Source: Chloroflexota bacterium (GTDB taxonomy: Bacteria; Chloroflexota; Anaerolineae; CG2-30-64-16). From it: a stretch of DNA of 64,000 nucleotides. The stretch spans positions 21,318 through 85,317 of the forward strand of contig JAPLHB010000047.1 in NCBI GenBank assembly GCA_026389845.1, in the 5' to 3' direction. Shown piece after piece: positions 42,220 through 51,376 of the stretch. The translations under genes were made by a program, and so were the position numbers. Position 1 is the first letter of the stretch. The number at the start of each line of letters is the position of its first letter. The notes beneath the pieces are model-generated. The model made no database searches. It was not told the origin of the DNA and was given only the letters and a program-made list of their open reading frames with translations.

Positions 42220-43350
42220 ATGCCTTTTCCTGCAGGAAAACCCGATTTTGAGCGCCTGAAGATGGCGCTACTGCGCCGCGGCGAGCCGGACCGCGTGCCG
42301 CTATTCGAAGTCTCCGTGGCCGATGTCGTGATGACGGGCTTCCTGGGGCGGCCCGTCCACGACCCGACGCGCGTCGGCATCACGCTGACGCCGCCGCCGC
42401 TCGACGAGACGCTGCGCCACCTACCCGACTTCGTGGCCTTCTACGCGGCGGCCGGTTACGACTTCGTACCGATCCGCTTCGGCATCGGCGGGCAGGTCAT
42501 GGCCGTGCTGGAAAGCGGCTACGCGGGCGGCTTCCAGAAGGTCCGCACGACGCATCGCGACACAAGCCGCGAGTGGGCGGCGGAAGAGGGCGGCTTCATC
42601 ACGTCCTGGGCCGACCTGGAGGCATTTCCGTGGCCTGAACCCGGGACGGTCAACCTGGCCGTGTTGGATGCCGCCGGCCAGATGTTGCCCGCGGGGATGC
42701 GCCTGATCGCCCACGCCGGCGGCATGGTGATGCACGCTCGCATCTGGATGGGCATGGAGCGTTTCTGGACTGCCCTGGGGACAGATGCGGCCCTGGTGGT
42801 GACGCTCTTGGAGAAGCTCCAAGCCCTGCAGATCGTCGCCATCGAGCGGGCGCTTGACCATCCCGCGGTCGGCGCCTTTCTGCTGGATGACGACCTGGCC
42901 CATTGCGGCGGGCTGCTGGAAAGTCCCCGCTTCCTCCGGGCGCACGTGTTCCCGTTCTACAAACGAATCGGCGAAATCGTCCACAGGGTGGGCCTGCCGT
43001 TCATCATGCACACCGACGGGAAGGTGACGCAGGTCTTGCCCGACCTCATCGCGTGCGGGCTGGATGCGCTCCACCCGATCGAGCCGAAGGCAATGGACAT
43101 CGCTGCGGTGAAGCGGGAATACGGAGATCGGCTGGCGCTGCTTGGAAACATTGACGTGGACCTGTTGACGCGCGGCAGCCCTGACGAAATCCGCGCAAGC
43201 GTGCAAACACGCATCCGTGAAGTCGGCCCGGGCGGCGGCTACGCCATCGGCTCGTCCAACTCGATACCCGACTACGTACCGGTGGAAAACTACCGGGCGC
43301 TCGTCGCGGCGTCATTGGAGTTCGGGCGGTATCCGATCCAAAAGGAGTGA
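42220..43350 (+). CDS. URO-D/MtaA superfamily protein (HxD type)
   Basis: A 376-residue TIM-barrel protein with GEPDRVPLFEV near residue 21 and GGGYAIGSSNSIPDYVP near the end. The ligand position reads MHTDG (His264, Asp266), as in the 31966 protein, followed by the same ALHPIEPKAMDI block. These two form a subgroup distinct from the His-x-Cys members. CCTGGAGGGG precedes ATG 42220. An SDR follows 4 bases after its stop. Confidence 0.82.
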   Translation: MPFPAGKPDFERLKMALLRRGEPDRVPLFEVSVADVVMTGFLGRPVHDPTRVGITLTPPPLDETLRHLPDFVAFYAAAGYDFVPIRFGIGGQVMAVLESGYAGGFQKVRTTHRDTSREWAAEEGGFITSWADLEAFPWPEPGTVNLAVLDAAGQMLPAGMRLIAHAGGMVMHARIWMGMERFWTALGTDAALVVTLLEKLQALQIVAIERALDHPAVGAFLLDDDLAHCGGLLESPRFLRAHVFPFYKRIGEIVHRVGLPFIMHTDGKVTQVLPDLIACGLDALHPIEPKAMDIAAVKREYGDRLALLGNIDVDLLTRGSPDEIRASVQTRIREVGPGGGYAIGSSNSIPDYVPVENYRALVAASLEFGRYPIQKE

Positions 43351-43354
43351 TCTG

Positions 43355-44116
43355 ATGGATCTACGCTTTGATGATAAGGTGGTCCTGGTCACGGGTGCCA
43401 GCTCCGGCATCGGCCGGGCGGTCGCGCTGGCGTTCGGCGCGAGCGGCGCCAAGACCGCAGTCAATTGCTTCCGACATCGGGAAGCGGCCGAAGAAACGGC
43501 TGGCGCGATCCGCCAGGCAGGCGGCGCGGCCATCGTCTGTCCCGCGGACGTAACCGATCGCGCCGCGGTCGAGCAGATGGTCGCCCAGGTTAACGCCGAG
43601 CTGGGCCCGATAGACGTTCTCGTCAACAACGCGGGCGCGGGGCTGCGGCTGTGCCCGCTCGTGGAGATGAGCGACGAACACTGGGATCGCGTCATGGCCG
43701 TCAACCTCCGCTCGGCGTTTCTGTGCTGCCGCGCAGTGGCGCCGCAGATGATCGGCCGCAGCTCGGGCGTTATCGTGAACATCTCCTCGGTCGTGGCCCA
43801 CCACGGCGGCGGCCCCGGCGAGTTGGCGTACACAACCGCCAAGGGCGGGCTGAGCGCCTTCACCCGTGGGCTGGCGCGAGAGCTATCGAAATACCACATC
43901 CGGGCGAACACCGTCGCCCCTGGGCCGACCGACACGCCATTCCACGAGGGCGTGCGCACGCGCCAGGCGCTGGAGTCCATCGTCGGGCGTATCCCGCTGG
44001 GGCGGCTCGGCCTGGCGGACGACATGACCGGGGCAGTGCTTTTCCTGGCGTCGGATGCGGCCGGCTACATCACCGGGCAAAGCATCGAGGTAAACGGCGG
44101 CTTCTGGCTCGTGTAA
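43355..44116 (+). CDS. Short-chain dehydrogenase/reductase (SDR)
   Basis: A 253-residue classical SDR with TGASSGIG, VNNAG, NISSVVA and YTTAK. I start at ATG 43355 behind AAAGGAG; the open frame upstream overlaps the URO-D gene. It is probably co-transcribed with 42220 and perhaps 41113. The substrate is unknown. Confidence 0.88.
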   Translation: MDLRFDDKVVLVTGASSGIGRAVALAFGASGAKTAVNCFRHREAAEETAGAIRQAGGAAIVCPADVTDRAAVEQMVAQVNAELGPIDVLVNNAGAGLRLCPLVEMSDEHWDRVMAVNLRSAFLCCRAVAPQMIGRSSGVIVNISSVVAHHGGGPGELAYTTAKGGLSAFTRGLARELSKYHIRANTVAPGPTDTPFHEGVRTRQALESIVGRIPLGRLGLADDMTGAVLFLASDAAGYITGQSIEVNGGFWLV

Positions 44117-44124
44117 GAGGGAAG

Positions 44125-44158
44125 CAGGAAAGTACACTCGATTCGCAGAATCGTGTAA
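44125..44158 (+). repeat. CAGGAAAGTACACT hairpin repeat
   Basis: CAGGAAAGTACACT is followed by CGATTC-GCA-GAATCG and TGTAA, almost identical to 26358-26391. It lies 29 bases before the GTG at 44187 and 9 bases after the SDR stop. Confidence 0.72.
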
Positions 44159-44186
44159 TGGGGATTTCCAATCCCTGGGGGGTCAC

Positions 44187-45356
44187 GTGACCGGAAAACA
44201 ACGCATCCTGGCCGCATTGGCCGGGGATAAGCCGGATCGGGTGCCGTTTGCGCCCAACATCTGGCAATGGTATCATGCCAACGACTACAACGACACGCTG
44301 CCGGCCGAGGCGGCCGGACTGGGCAGCCCCGTCGCGGTGCTCCGAGACCTGGGCGCGGACATCTTCTCCAAGTTCGACAGCCCGCGGCCAGAGCCGGTCT
44401 ACCGCAACTGCGGCTCCCACTTCGAGTTCGCCGGCGGGCTGCCGAAGGGCCGAGCGCCCTGGAGTTCCTTCGGGGAGGGCTTCGGCGGCGGCATCATCCG
44501 CAACGAGCGGATCGAGACGCCGCACGGCACGTTGACGCACGGCTGGGAATACCGCGCCGAAACCGGCGCGCCGTTCGAGACGGTGCACTGGTGGAAGGAC
44601 TTTGACGCCGAGTACGCCGCGGTGCGCTACTGGCTGGAGCACACCGAATGGCATCTCGACCGCGCCGCGTTGGCCGCGGGGCTGGCGAACGTCGGCGAGG
44701 ACGGCACGATCATCTTCCAACTGCTGCCCAGCCCGCTCAAGCAGTTCCACTGGCTGGCCGGCCAGGTGAACGCCAGCTACTTCATCAGCGATCATCCGCA
44801 GGAGATGCAGGAGCTGACGGAAATCTACGCAGAACGGTCGCTGGCGTACCTGGAAGAGGTAGTAGACCTGCCGGACATCTGGGTGTACGAAATCGCCGAC
44901 AACCTGGACAGCCTCTTCTACCCGCCCCGCTGGTTCAAGCAGTTCTGCGTGCCAACCATCCACAAGGCTGCCGAGATCGTCCACGGCCGAGGCAAATACC
45001 TGTTCGTCCACGCATGCGGCAAGTTGAAAAAGCTGGCGCCGCTCTATCTCGAAGCGAACCTGGACTGCGTCGAGGGTCAGGCGCCGCCGCCGATCGGAGA
45101 CTGGTACCTGCACGAGGCGCGGGCGCTGAGCGAGAAGCTGATCGTCTGCGGCGGGATGGCCGCGCCGGAGCAAGAGCTGGCCGGCCCGGACGCCGCCGCC
45201 CGCATAGACGCCTACGTGGCTGACCTGTTCGCCACGATGGGGGACAAGCGACGCTTCGTCTTCGGGTCGAGCTGCAACACCTCGCCGCGGACGCCGTATG
45301 CCAACTTGGTGGCGTTTCGCGACGCGGCATGGAAATACGGACAACTTCAGACCTGA
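44187..45356 (+). CDS. URO-D/MtaA superfamily methyltransferase-like protein (HxC...C type)
   Basis: A 389-residue TIM-barrel protein starting at GTG 44187. GDKPDRVPFAPN is near residue 13. The candidate zinc site is His275 and Cys277 in FVHACGK plus a later Cys in GSSCNTS. It is unusually rich in aromatic residues in the N-terminal third (NIWQWYH, TVHWWKD), which may line a substrate pocket. An AGE-family epimerase follows 35 bases later. It is a methyltransferase candidate without its own corrinoid protein nearby. Confidence 0.8.
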   Translation: MTGKQRILAALAGDKPDRVPFAPNIWQWYHANDYNDTLPAEAAGLGSPVAVLRDLGADIFSKFDSPRPEPVYRNCGSHFEFAGGLPKGRAPWSSFGEGFGGGIIRNERIETPHGTLTHGWEYRAETGAPFETVHWWKDFDAEYAAVRYWLEHTEWHLDRAALAAGLANVGEDGTIIFQLLPSPLKQFHWLAGQVNASYFISDHPQEMQELTEIYAERSLAYLEEVVDLPDIWVYEIADNLDSLFYPPRWFKQFCVPTIHKAAEIVHGRGKYLFVHACGKLKKLAPLYLEANLDCVEGQAPPPIGDWYLHEARALSEKLIVCGGMAAPEQELAGPDAAARIDAYVADLFATMGDKRRFVFGSSCNTSPRTPYANLVAFRDAAWKYGQLQT

Positions 45357-45391
45357 CAGGTCTCTCAAAGAGACAGAAGGAAGGCAATCCC

Positions 45392-46576
45392 ATGAAACGA
45401 GCGCGAATCGAAGAACTGACGGTCCAGTACCGACACTCGTTGCTGGACGATATCATCCCGTTCTGGCTGAAGCACGGCCTGGACCGCGAGTGCGGGGGAT
45501 TCTTGCACTGGCTCGACCGGGATGGTTCCGTCTACAACAGCGACAAGAACATCTGGGTTCAGTGTCGCAGTGGCGTGTGGATATCTGCCAGGTTGTACAA
45601 CACCGTCGAGCGGCGGCAGGAATGGCTCGATGCAGCCTCCAGCGCCATGGACTTCGTGACCAGGTATGCCTTCGACTGGGACGGCCGCATGTACTTCACC
45701 GTCACGCGCGATGGCAAACCGCTGCGCAAGCGCCGCTATCTCTTCGCCGAGAGCTTCGGGGTCATCGCCTGCACCGAGTACTTCAAGGCCACGGGCGACG
45801 AGCAGTACTTGCAGCGCGCCATCGAAATCTACAGGCTGATGGTCAACTACCACCGTACCCCCGGCGCGCTGCCCCCAAAGGTTGTCCCCCAGACCCGGCG
45901 CTCGAAGTCGCACGCCATGCCGATGGTCCTGGTAGCCACGACGCAGGAAATCCGGCAGGTCCACTCGGATCCGTTGTACAAGGAAGTGGTAGACGATTCT
46001 CTGTACCAAATCCTGCACCACTTCTGGAAACCGGAAGATCGGGTGCTGTTGGAGAACGTAGGGCCGAACGGGGAACGCATGGACTCACCCGAAGGCCGCG
46101 TGATCAACCCCGGTCATGCCATCGAGACGTCCTGGTTCATCATGCGTGAGGCTGAACAACGAAAAGACAAGGCGCTGCTCAAAGCCGCACTGGAGATCCT
46201 CGACGCGAACCTGGAACGCGGCTGGGACCCGCAGTATGGCGGTATCCTCTACTTCCTCGACGTAGAAGGCAAGCCGCCGGAGCAACTGGAGTGGGATCAG
46301 AAGCTCTGGTGGCCGCACGCCGAGGCGCTCTATGCTACCCTGTACGCGCACTATCTCACCGGCGAGGCCAGGTATCTCGACTGGTTCGAGAAAATCCATG
46401 CCTGGACGTTCAGTCACTTCCCGGACCCGGAGTACGGCGAATGGTTCGGCTACTTGCACCGGGATGGCTCGGTGCTGTTGCCGTTGAAAGGCAACAACTG
46501 GAAGGGCTTCTTCCACGTGCCCAGGGCACTCATGCTGGCGCTCGAACTGCTCGAAAAAATGCCGGCCGAAGACTGA
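45392..46576 (+). CDS. N-acylglucosamine 2-epimerase (AGE) family protein
   Basis: A 394-residue (alpha/alpha)6-barrel enzyme of the AGE superfamily, which includes N-acylglucosamine and cellobiose 2-epimerases and sugar isomerases. Landmarks are WLDRDGSVYNSDKNIWVQCR near the start, INPGHAIETSW (catalytic His region), WDQKLWWPHAEAL and FFHVPRALM. The WWPHAEAL block and glycine-rich loops fit cellobiose-2-epimerase-like members. I use ATG 45392 behind AAGGAAGG. Its product would feed an imported disaccharide or hexose into the pathway. Confidence 0.9.
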   Translation: MKRARIEELTVQYRHSLLDDIIPFWLKHGLDRECGGFLHWLDRDGSVYNSDKNIWVQCRSGVWISARLYNTVERRQEWLDAASSAMDFVTRYAFDWDGRMYFTVTRDGKPLRKRRYLFAESFGVIACTEYFKATGDEQYLQRAIEIYRLMVNYHRTPGALPPKVVPQTRRSKSHAMPMVLVATTQEIRQVHSDPLYKEVVDDSLYQILHHFWKPEDRVLLENVGPNGERMDSPEGRVINPGHAIETSWFIMREAEQRKDKALLKAALEILDANLERGWDPQYGGILYFLDVEGKPPEQLEWDQKLWWPHAEALYATLYAHYLTGEARYLDWFEKIHAWTFSHFPDPEYGEWFGYLHRDGSVLLPLKGNNWKGFFHVPRALMLALELLEKMPAED

Positions 46577-46660
46577 TACAAAGGCGACAACCGACGGAAC
46601 GCAGATGACGCAGATAGGCGCAGATGAACGAAAAAGGCGCACTGGCGCAAAATCCACTTT

Positions 46661-46793
46661 GTCACCCTGAACGGGTTGGTCCCGTGAAGTACGTTGCGGC
46701 GAGAATCCAGCGAAGGGTCTCGTCGCGGCGGGAGATTCTTCGCTGGATTCTCGCCGTCGCGAAAGGTTAGGGGCAAACCCGCTCAGAATGACA
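46661..46793. repeat. Palindromic intergenic repeat (TCATTCTGAGCGGG family)
   Basis: It starts GTCACCCTGAACGGG and ends CCCGCTCAGAATGACA. The inner arms GAGAATCCAGCGAAGGGTC and TTCTTCGCTGGATTCTC are inverted copies. It fills the gap before 46816; positions 46577-46660 hold nothing I recognise. Confidence 0.75.
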
Positions 46794-46815
46794 GACCAAG
46801 GAAAGGAGCACATCA

Positions 46816-47283
46816 ATGATTGTCACAGACCTTGCCCACCTGGCCGAGCAGGCCACACTCACGCCGGCCTTGCAGAAGGCGCTGGCATTCCTCCAGGCGC
46901 TGCCGCCCCAGCCGCCAGCCGACGGCCGCATCGAGATTGACGGCCACAATGCCTATGCGCTCGTCCAATCCTACGAGACACAAGTCGGAGGCGACTGGGT
47001 CTTCGAGGGCCACCGCAAGTACCTCGACATCCAGTACGTCGTCTCCGGCGAAGAGGTGATCGGCTGGGCCTTCATTGATCGGGCGGCCGTCACCATGCCC
47101 TACGACGCGGCGAAGGATGCCTGGCTGGGCACGATCCCCGCGGCCGAGATCACCCCCGTCCGGCTATCGGCCGGCCAGTTGGCCGTGCTCTATCCCACCG
47201 ATGCCCATGCGCCCAAGCATGCCGCAGGCATACCGATGGCGGTCAAGAAGATCGTCGTGAAGGTGGCTTGTGAAAACGCCTGA
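46816..47283 (+). CDS. YhcH/YjgK/YiaL family protein (DUF386)
   Basis: A 155-residue cupin-like protein. HRKYLDIQYVVSGEE and YPTDAHAPKHA are the conserved family blocks, with Glu and His residues that bind metal in known structures. Members occur in sialic-acid, 2,3-diketogulonate and beta-galactoside operons and are thought to act as sugar anomerases or epimerases. AAGGAG precedes ATG 46816. The GH36 gene starts 14 bases before its stop, so the two are coupled. Confidence 0.92.
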   Translation: MIVTDLAHLAEQATLTPALQKALAFLQALPPQPPADGRIEIDGHNAYALVQSYETQVGGDWVFEGHRKYLDIQYVVSGEEVIGWAFIDRAAVTMPYDAAKDAWLGTIPAAEITPVRLSAGQLAVLYPTDAHAPKHAAGIPMAVKKIVVKVACENA

Positions 47284-49315
47284 TGCATTCGAAACGGCGC
47301 GTCTCTGGCTGAGCGACTCGTTCGCCACGCCGGTGCCCGCGGGCCAGCCGTCCCGTTTCCCAGTTTCGTTCCGCTACGGCGACCGCGAATCGGCCGCGCT
47401 GCTGGGTGGATGGAGTGTGCGGCGCACGGCGGGGCCGGCCGAGCCGGGCGTGACGCACGAGACGCTCACCCTGACCGACCCTGAGACCGGCCTGGAGTGC
47501 CGCTGTGAGATCGCGGCCTACGCCGATTTCCCGGCGGTGGAGTGGGTGGTCTACTTCAAGAACACCGGTGCGGCCGACACCCCCATCCTGGCCGACATCC
47601 AACCGTTGGACGCCGACTTCGTCGTGGGCCAGGGGACCTTCCCCCGGTTGCACCATGCCAAAGGCAGCAGTTGCCAGCTCGACGACTTCTCGCCGCAGGT
47701 CACGTGGCTCAGGCCGGGGCTGAACTTTGCCCTGACCACGGACACGGGCCGGTCGTCTACCCGGCATCTGCCGTTCTTCAACGTCGAGGGCGAGAGCGCC
47801 GGGGTGATCTGCGCCGTCGGGTGGACCGGCAACTGGACGGCCAGCTTTTTGCGCCCACGCCAGGGGGACACCGTGCGCGTCCGGGCGGGGATGGAGCGCA
47901 CCCACCTGCGGCTGCATCCGGGCGAAGAGATCCGCACGCCGCGCATCCTCCTGCTCTTCTGGGAAGGGGATCGCGTCCGCAGCCACAACACCTGGCGCCG
48001 ATTGATCCTGGCGCACCACACCCCACGCCCGTTGCAGCGCACGGTCGAAAGTGCGCCGCCCCCTGACGGGGATCTTCGACAGATCGAGCGCCTTCCCATC
48101 TCCGACGGCGCCTGGGGCGAGCGCACCGAGGCCAGCCACCTGGAAAAGATCCGCTGGCTAAAAGACAACGCCATGCCCGCCAGTTGCTTCTGGATTGACG
48201 CCGGTTGGTACGGGGAACGGACCTACGACGCCACGCGCGATACCTTTGGCCCGGAATGGGCCATGCACGTGGGGAGCTGGACCCCGATCAAGGGCGCCTA
48301 CCCCCGTGGCCTCAAGCCGGTCGGTGATGCGGCGCGGGCCGCGGGCCTGGAGTTTCTGCTCTGGTTCGAGCCGGAGCGGGCCTACGAGGGGACCGCGCTC
48401 ACGCGCGAACATCCGGAGTGGCTGCTCGGCCCGGTGAAGTCCACCTGGCTGCCGGGCAACAATTACCTGGTCAACCTGGGCATCCCAGAAGCGCGCCGCT
48501 TCCTGACCGACCAGATCTCGGCGCTGATCGCTGAATTCGGCATCACCTGGTACCGGCAGGACTTCAACGTCACGCCGACCCCCTTCTGGCAAGGGGCCGA
48601 TGCGGCCGACCGGGTAGGGATGACCGAAATCGGCCACATCACCGGTCTGTATGCCTTCTGGGACGAACTGCTGGCGCGCCACCCCGGCCTCCTGATTGAC
48701 AATTGCGCCGGCGGCGGGCAGCGCATTGACCTGGAAATGATCTCGCGCAGCGTGCCGCTCTGGCGCAGCGACGTGCAGTGCTACGGTGGCTTCGACCCCA
48801 TCGTGATGCAAACGCAGGCGCAAGGCCTGGCCCCCTGGGTTCCGCTGAGCGTGGGTGTGACCCAACAGGACACGACATATGCGTACCGCAGCGCGCTGGG
48901 AGCCGGCCTGATCGTGGGCTGGAGCGGCCGCGCGGTCGAAGAAGGCGTTGACCTGCCGCTGGACGAAATCCGCCGGCTGGCGGCCGAGTACGTCGCGGTG
49001 CGCAAGTACCTGTACGGCGATTTCTACCCGCTGGCGTCGTGCAGCCTGGCCGATGACGCCTGGGCCGCCTGGCAGTATGACCGGCCCGACCTGGGCGAAG
49101 GGATGGTGCTGGCGTTCCGCAGGCAACGCAGCCCGTTCGCGCGGCTGGAGGCCCACCTGGGCGGCCTGGATCCGCTGGCCGAGTATGATCTGATCTCGCA
49201 CGACGGCGGCCCGACCCGCCGCCTGACCGGCCAGGCGTTGATGACCGACGGCTTCACCGTCGAGATCGCGGAGCAGCCCGGTTCGGCGCTGTTCGTTTAC
49301 AAGCGCGTGGCGTAA
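47270..49315 (+). CDS. GH36-family alpha-galactosidase-like enzyme, cytoplasmic
   Basis: A 681-residue glycoside hydrolase without a signal peptide. An N-terminal beta-supersandwich (about residues 1-260) is followed by a TIM barrel with WIDAGWYG, WFEPERAYEG, the nucleophile Asp431 in YRQDFN and the acid/base Asp487 in GGGQRIDLE, then a small C-terminal beta domain. It starts at GTG 47270 overlapping the YhcH gene. Residues after the acid/base (SRSVPLWRSDVQCYGG) differ from the secreted paralog at 58153 (ARSFPLHPSDSYGW). It probably hydrolyses imported alpha-galactosides or a related sugar. Confidence 0.88.
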   Translation: MKTPDAFETARLWLSDSFATPVPAGQPSRFPVSFRYGDRESAALLGGWSVRRTAGPAEPGVTHETLTLTDPETGLECRCEIAAYADFPAVEWVVYFKNTGAADTPILADIQPLDADFVVGQGTFPRLHHAKGSSCQLDDFSPQVTWLRPGLNFALTTDTGRSSTRHLPFFNVEGESAGVICAVGWTGNWTASFLRPRQGDTVRVRAGMERTHLRLHPGEEIRTPRILLLFWEGDRVRSHNTWRRLILAHHTPRPLQRTVESAPPPDGDLRQIERLPISDGAWGERTEASHLEKIRWLKDNAMPASCFWIDAGWYGERTYDATRDTFGPEWAMHVGSWTPIKGAYPRGLKPVGDAARAAGLEFLLWFEPERAYEGTALTREHPEWLLGPVKSTWLPGNNYLVNLGIPEARRFLTDQISALIAEFGITWYRQDFNVTPTPFWQGADAADRVGMTEIGHITGLYAFWDELLARHPGLLIDNCAGGGQRIDLEMISRSVPLWRSDVQCYGGFDPIVMQTQAQGLAPWVPLSVGVTQQDTTYAYRSALGAGLIVGWSGRAVEEGVDLPLDEIRRLAAEYVAVRKYLYGDFYPLASCSLADDAWAAWQYDRPDLGEGMVLAFRRQRSPFARLEAHLGGLDPLAEYDLISHDGGPTRRLTGQALMTDGFTVEIAEQPGSALFVYKRVA

Positions 49316-49340
49316 CCGTTCAGCCCTCACCATCCAGCAA

Positions 49341-49462
49341 GCGTCCTGAGCGGAACGGAGCGTTGTTTGCGAAGTGAAGTCGAAGGATGCGGCCATTGTG
49401 CGAAGACCGCTCCGCCTCCTTCGACTACGCCCGCGAAAATCGGCGGGCTCCGCTCAGGATGC
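49341..49462. repeat. Palindromic intergenic repeat (GCATCCTGAGCGGA family)
   Basis: It starts GCGTCCTGAGCGGA and ends TCCGCTCAGGATGC (49449-49462), with inner arms AGTCGAAGGATGCGGC and CTCCTTCGACTACG. It lies between the GH36 stop and the SDR at 49536. Confidence 0.75.
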
Positions 49463-49501
49463 TCCGCTATGGCTGAACGGTTACAAACACGAAATTCTTG
49501 G

Positions 49502-49520
49502 CAGGAAAGTACACTGTATG
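49502..49520 (+). repeat. Short copy of the CAGGAAAGTACACT element
   Basis: CAGGAAAGTACACTGTATG ends 15 bases before ATG 49536. The hairpin part seen at 26358 and 44125 is missing; instead GTAT follows, as at 51334. Confidence 0.6.
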
Positions 49521-49535
49521 TAAGGGAGACTGGAA

Positions 49536-50348
49536 ATGGCATCACCCACAATTCAGCAATTATTCGACCTTACCGGCAAAGTCGCGCTGGTGACGGGCGG
49601 GGCGCGGAACCTGGGGCGCGACATGGCGTGCGCGCTGGCCGAGGCTGGCGCGGACGTGGCGATCACCGGTCGCAGCCTGGAAGCGGCGCAGAAAACCGCG
49701 AGCGAAATCGCCGCCGAGACCGGCCGCAAGATCGTCGGCTTTGCCTGCGACGTGCGCTATGAAGATCAGGTGAGCGCACTGGTGGATGCGGTGCTGGCCG
49801 AGTTCGGCAAAATTGACGTTTTGGTGAACAACGCCGGCAACGTCGTCAGCACGCCGGACAACAAGCCGCTGGAGCAGCGCCCGATCGAGGAATGGAACTT
49901 CACCATCGGCGTCAATCTGACCGGCGTGTTTCTCTGCTCCAAGCACGTCGTGGCGAAAGCCATGAAGCCTGCCCAGGGCGGGGTCATCATCAACATCGGC
50001 TCGGTGGCCGGTATGGTCGGCAAGGATTACCGCGTCTACAACGGCACGCCGATGGGCGGCGTGACGATTGACTACGCCGCGGCCAAGGGAGGCGTCATCA
50101 ACATGACGCGCGAGATGGCGTGCTGGCTGGCGCAGTACAACATCCGCGTGAACTGCATCAGCCCCGGCGGGTTCTGGCGGGTGCAGCCGGAGCAGTTCGT
50201 CCTGCAATACAACTACCTGGTGCCGATGGGCCGCATGGGGCAGGACGGCAAAGAGATGAAGGGCGCGGTGGTCTACCTGGCGTCGGAAGCCGCGTCCTAC
50301 GTCACCGGCGTCAACCTGCCCGTGGATGGAGGGATGACCGCATGGTAA
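49536..50348 (+). CDS. Short-chain dehydrogenase/reductase (SDR)
   Basis: A 270-residue classical SDR with FDLTGKVALVTGGARNLG, VNNAG, NIGSVAG and YAAAK. There is a short insertion before the catalytic Tyr (KDYRVYNGTPMGGVTID) of a kind seen in some gluconate-type SDRs. The Gfo/Idh/MocA gene starts 7 bases before its stop. TAAGGGAGA lies before ATG 49536. Confidence 0.88.
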   Translation: MASPTIQQLFDLTGKVALVTGGARNLGRDMACALAEAGADVAITGRSLEAAQKTASEIAAETGRKIVGFACDVRYEDQVSALVDAVLAEFGKIDVLVNNAGNVVSTPDNKPLEQRPIEEWNFTIGVNLTGVFLCSKHVVAKAMKPAQGGVIINIGSVAGMVGKDYRVYNGTPMGGVTIDYAAAKGGVINMTREMACWLAQYNIRVNCISPGGFWRVQPEQFVLQYNYLVPMGRMGQDGKEMKGAVVYLASEAASYVTGVNLPVDGGMTAW

Positions 50349-51325
50349 AAAAGTGGCAAGACCTCAGCGTGTTGATCGTCGGTTGCGGCAGCATCGGCAA
50401 GCGGCACGCCCGGGTGCTGAACAGCCTGGGCGTGGCTGACCTCCGCGCGTGCGATCCGCTGGCGGAGCAGCGCGAATCGTTGCTGGCGCAGGTTCCAACA
50501 GTCAAGATGTACGAGACCTACGAGGCGGGTCTGGCTGACCGGCCAGACACGGTGCTCATCGGCACACCGCCCTGGCTGCACATCCCGCAGGCGGCGCAGG
50601 CGATCCGCGCCGGCTGCCACGTATTGAGCGAGAAGCCGCTCTCCGACTCGACCGACGGCATGGATGACCTGGTCGCCCTGGCCGCGGCAGAGAACCGGAA
50701 GGTCATGGTGGCCCACTGCTTCCGTTATCACGATGGGCTGTTGAAAGCCCAGCAGATCCTCGAAGCCGGGCGCGTGGGACGGCTGGTGTCGGTGCGTGCG
50801 CTCGTGGGCGAGCACCTGCCCGACGTGCGGCCCGACTACCGCAGCCTGTTCTCGGCGCAGCACGGCGGGGCCTTCGATCTGATGCACGACATTGACCTGG
50901 CGATCTGGTATGCGGGGCTGCCGGTCAAGCAGGTGTATGCGCTCAGCGGGAGCTTCAGCGACATCGGCATCACCGCGCCCGACGTGGCCGAAATCCTGAT
51001 CGGCTTCGAGGGCCGCTGCCTGGCGACCGTTCACCTGGACTTCTTCCAGCGCCCGCGGCACCGGCAGATCGAGCTGATCGGCGCGGCCGGCGTGATCATC
51101 GTCGAGTTCGCGCGGTGGGATCACTGCACGGTATCAGTGTACGAAGCAGCCAAGGCGGCGTGGGAACACGAAGAGATGGTCACCGATCGCGACGACATGT
51201 TCCGCGCCGAAGATCGGGAGTTCCTCGAGGCCGTAGCGGACGACAAGCCGATCCGATGCACGATTGCCGAAGGGCGCAAGGCGGTCGAGGTCGTTCTGGC
51301 GGCCACGCAACGCGGCGGGCAGTGA
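50342..51325 (+). CDS. Gfo/Idh/MocA family oxidoreductase
   Basis: A 327-residue NAD(P)-dependent oxidoreductase. The Rossmann domain starts VLIVGCGSIGKRHARVL, SEKPLSDS holds the family EKP motif, and the C-terminal alpha/beta domain has FDLMHDIDLAIW with the conserved Asp and His region. The start at ATG 50342 overlaps the SDR. The family oxidises sugars, inositols and sugar derivatives; paired with the SDR it could run a coupled oxidation and reduction. Confidence 0.9.
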   Translation: MVKKWQDLSVLIVGCGSIGKRHARVLNSLGVADLRACDPLAEQRESLLAQVPTVKMYETYEAGLADRPDTVLIGTPPWLHIPQAAQAIRAGCHVLSEKPLSDSTDGMDDLVALAAAENRKVMVAHCFRYHDGLLKAQQILEAGRVGRLVSVRALVGEHLPDVRPDYRSLFSAQHGGAFDLMHDIDLAIWYAGLPVKQVYALSGSFSDIGITAPDVAEILIGFEGRCLATVHLDFFQRPRHRQIELIGAAGVIIVEFARWDHCTVSVYEAAKAAWEHEEMVTDRDDMFRAEDREFLEAVADDKPIRCTIAEGRKAVEVVLAATQRGGQ

Positions 51326-51333
51326 TCCACTGC

Positions 51334-51352
51334 GGGAAAGTACACTGTATAG
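51334..51352 (+). repeat. Short copy of the GGAAAGTACACT element
   Basis: GGGAAAGTACACTGTATAG begins 8 bases after the stop of the Gfo/Idh/MocA gene. It shares GGAAAGTACACTGTAT with 49502. Confidence 0.6.
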
Positions 51353-51376
51353 ACTTTATCGGGAACAAAAACGAGT

